Virus record (IMG/VR): IMGVR_UViG_3300023106_000013
Location: 1 to 56,613 of that record
Strand: one strand, 5' to 3'
Source of the DNA: a virus
DNA: 56,613 bases
Made by a program: the position numbers and the translations under genes. The notes under the pieces are model-generated. The model was given only the letters and a program-made list of their open reading frames with translations. It ran no database searches and was not told the DNA's origin. Positions 56,552 to 56,613 of this stretch are shown in pieces. How positions within the stretch are numbered: position 1 is the first letter of the stretch; every line of letters begins with the position of its first letter.

Positions 56552-56613
56552 TCAATTCATCTTGCTCATGTCCGGAAGAGAAGCCTTGGCCTGAGCAATC
56601 GCCTCAAGCTCAG
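56552..56613 (-). CDS. C-terminal end of the small terminase candidate, copy B (5' end outside the window)
   Basis: Nineteen codons and a stop are visible, beginning ELEAIAQAKASLPD. The ELEAIA element occurs near the end of the DUF5681-like gene at 13211-13528, so this is probably its copy B counterpart. Confidence 0.5.
   Translation of the reverse strand, partial: ELEAIAQAKASLPDMSKMN

Noticed and set aside
1-56613. CRISPR array
   Set aside because: No evenly spaced direct repeats with unique spacers were found; the only phased repeats are three 10-bp units at 25352-25381.
1-56613. Simple terminal redundancy or circular overlap of one phage
   Set aside because: The repeated ends differ by substitutions, a replaced portal segment and different small genes, so they are not copies of the same molecule end.

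Overview
The window looks like DNA of a short-tailed, tailed phage (podovirus with a P22-like neck: terminase, portal, scaffold, major capsid protein, gp4-like adaptor, gp10-like tail protein, ejection proteins) that probably infects an alphaproteobacterium. Host clues are family-based only: a GapR/DUF2312-like protein, a DUF3309-like membrane protein, a DUF5681-like small terminase candidate and a SleB-type hydrolase. Genes are packed with ATGA, TGATG or TAATG stop/start overlaps. I see no integrase, DNA polymerase or replicative helicase, so lifestyle cannot be decided here.

Layout. 1-13.5 kb (minus strand): morphogenesis block, 'copy A', read right to left as small terminase candidate, large terminase, portal, beta/collagen-like decoration genes, scaffold, capsid, adaptor and a gp10-like gene cut by the window start. 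13.5-21.1 kb (minus): many small early genes, a tRNA-Gln(UUG) nested in a coding frame, a C5-cytosine methyltransferase and helicase-loader-like genes. 21.2-22.1 kb: about 0.84 kb without a credible gene, carrying a plus-strand promoter, a chain of perfect hairpins with UUCG and CUUG tetraloops and a terminator; I read it as a large structured noncoding RNA. 22.1-25.3 kb (minus): HAD-like, HNH, RusA-like, GapR-like and small membrane proteins, ending in a ribbon-helix-helix gene whose control region has phased repeats. 25.4-31.2 kb (plus): recombination and early genes (DnaQ-like exonuclease, annealing-protein-like, NinB-like, DUF1364-like). 31.3-44.2 kb (minus): a broken HNH gene, lysis genes, tail fibre, virion hydrolase, ejection proteins, a GNAT-like gene and the complete gp10-like gene. 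44.2-56.6 kb (minus): the morphogenesis block again, 'copy B'.

Copies A and B lie about 43,012 bp apart, so the unit genome is about 43 kb and the window runs once round it and about 13.6 kb further. The overlap is not a simple terminal redundancy: roughly 1,310-9,166 equals 44,322-52,178 with no difference that I found, but both flanks differ by scattered substitutions, the portal has a replaced segment and the genes on either side of the large terminase differ. Either two related phages (strain mixture joined through a shared stretch) or two related units in tandem are represented.

Genes work as usual modules: early genes flank the 25.3 kb divergent control region, recombination genes lie on the plus strand, packaging and structural genes form the long minus-strand series, and lysis genes sit between the tail genes and the early plus-strand cluster.
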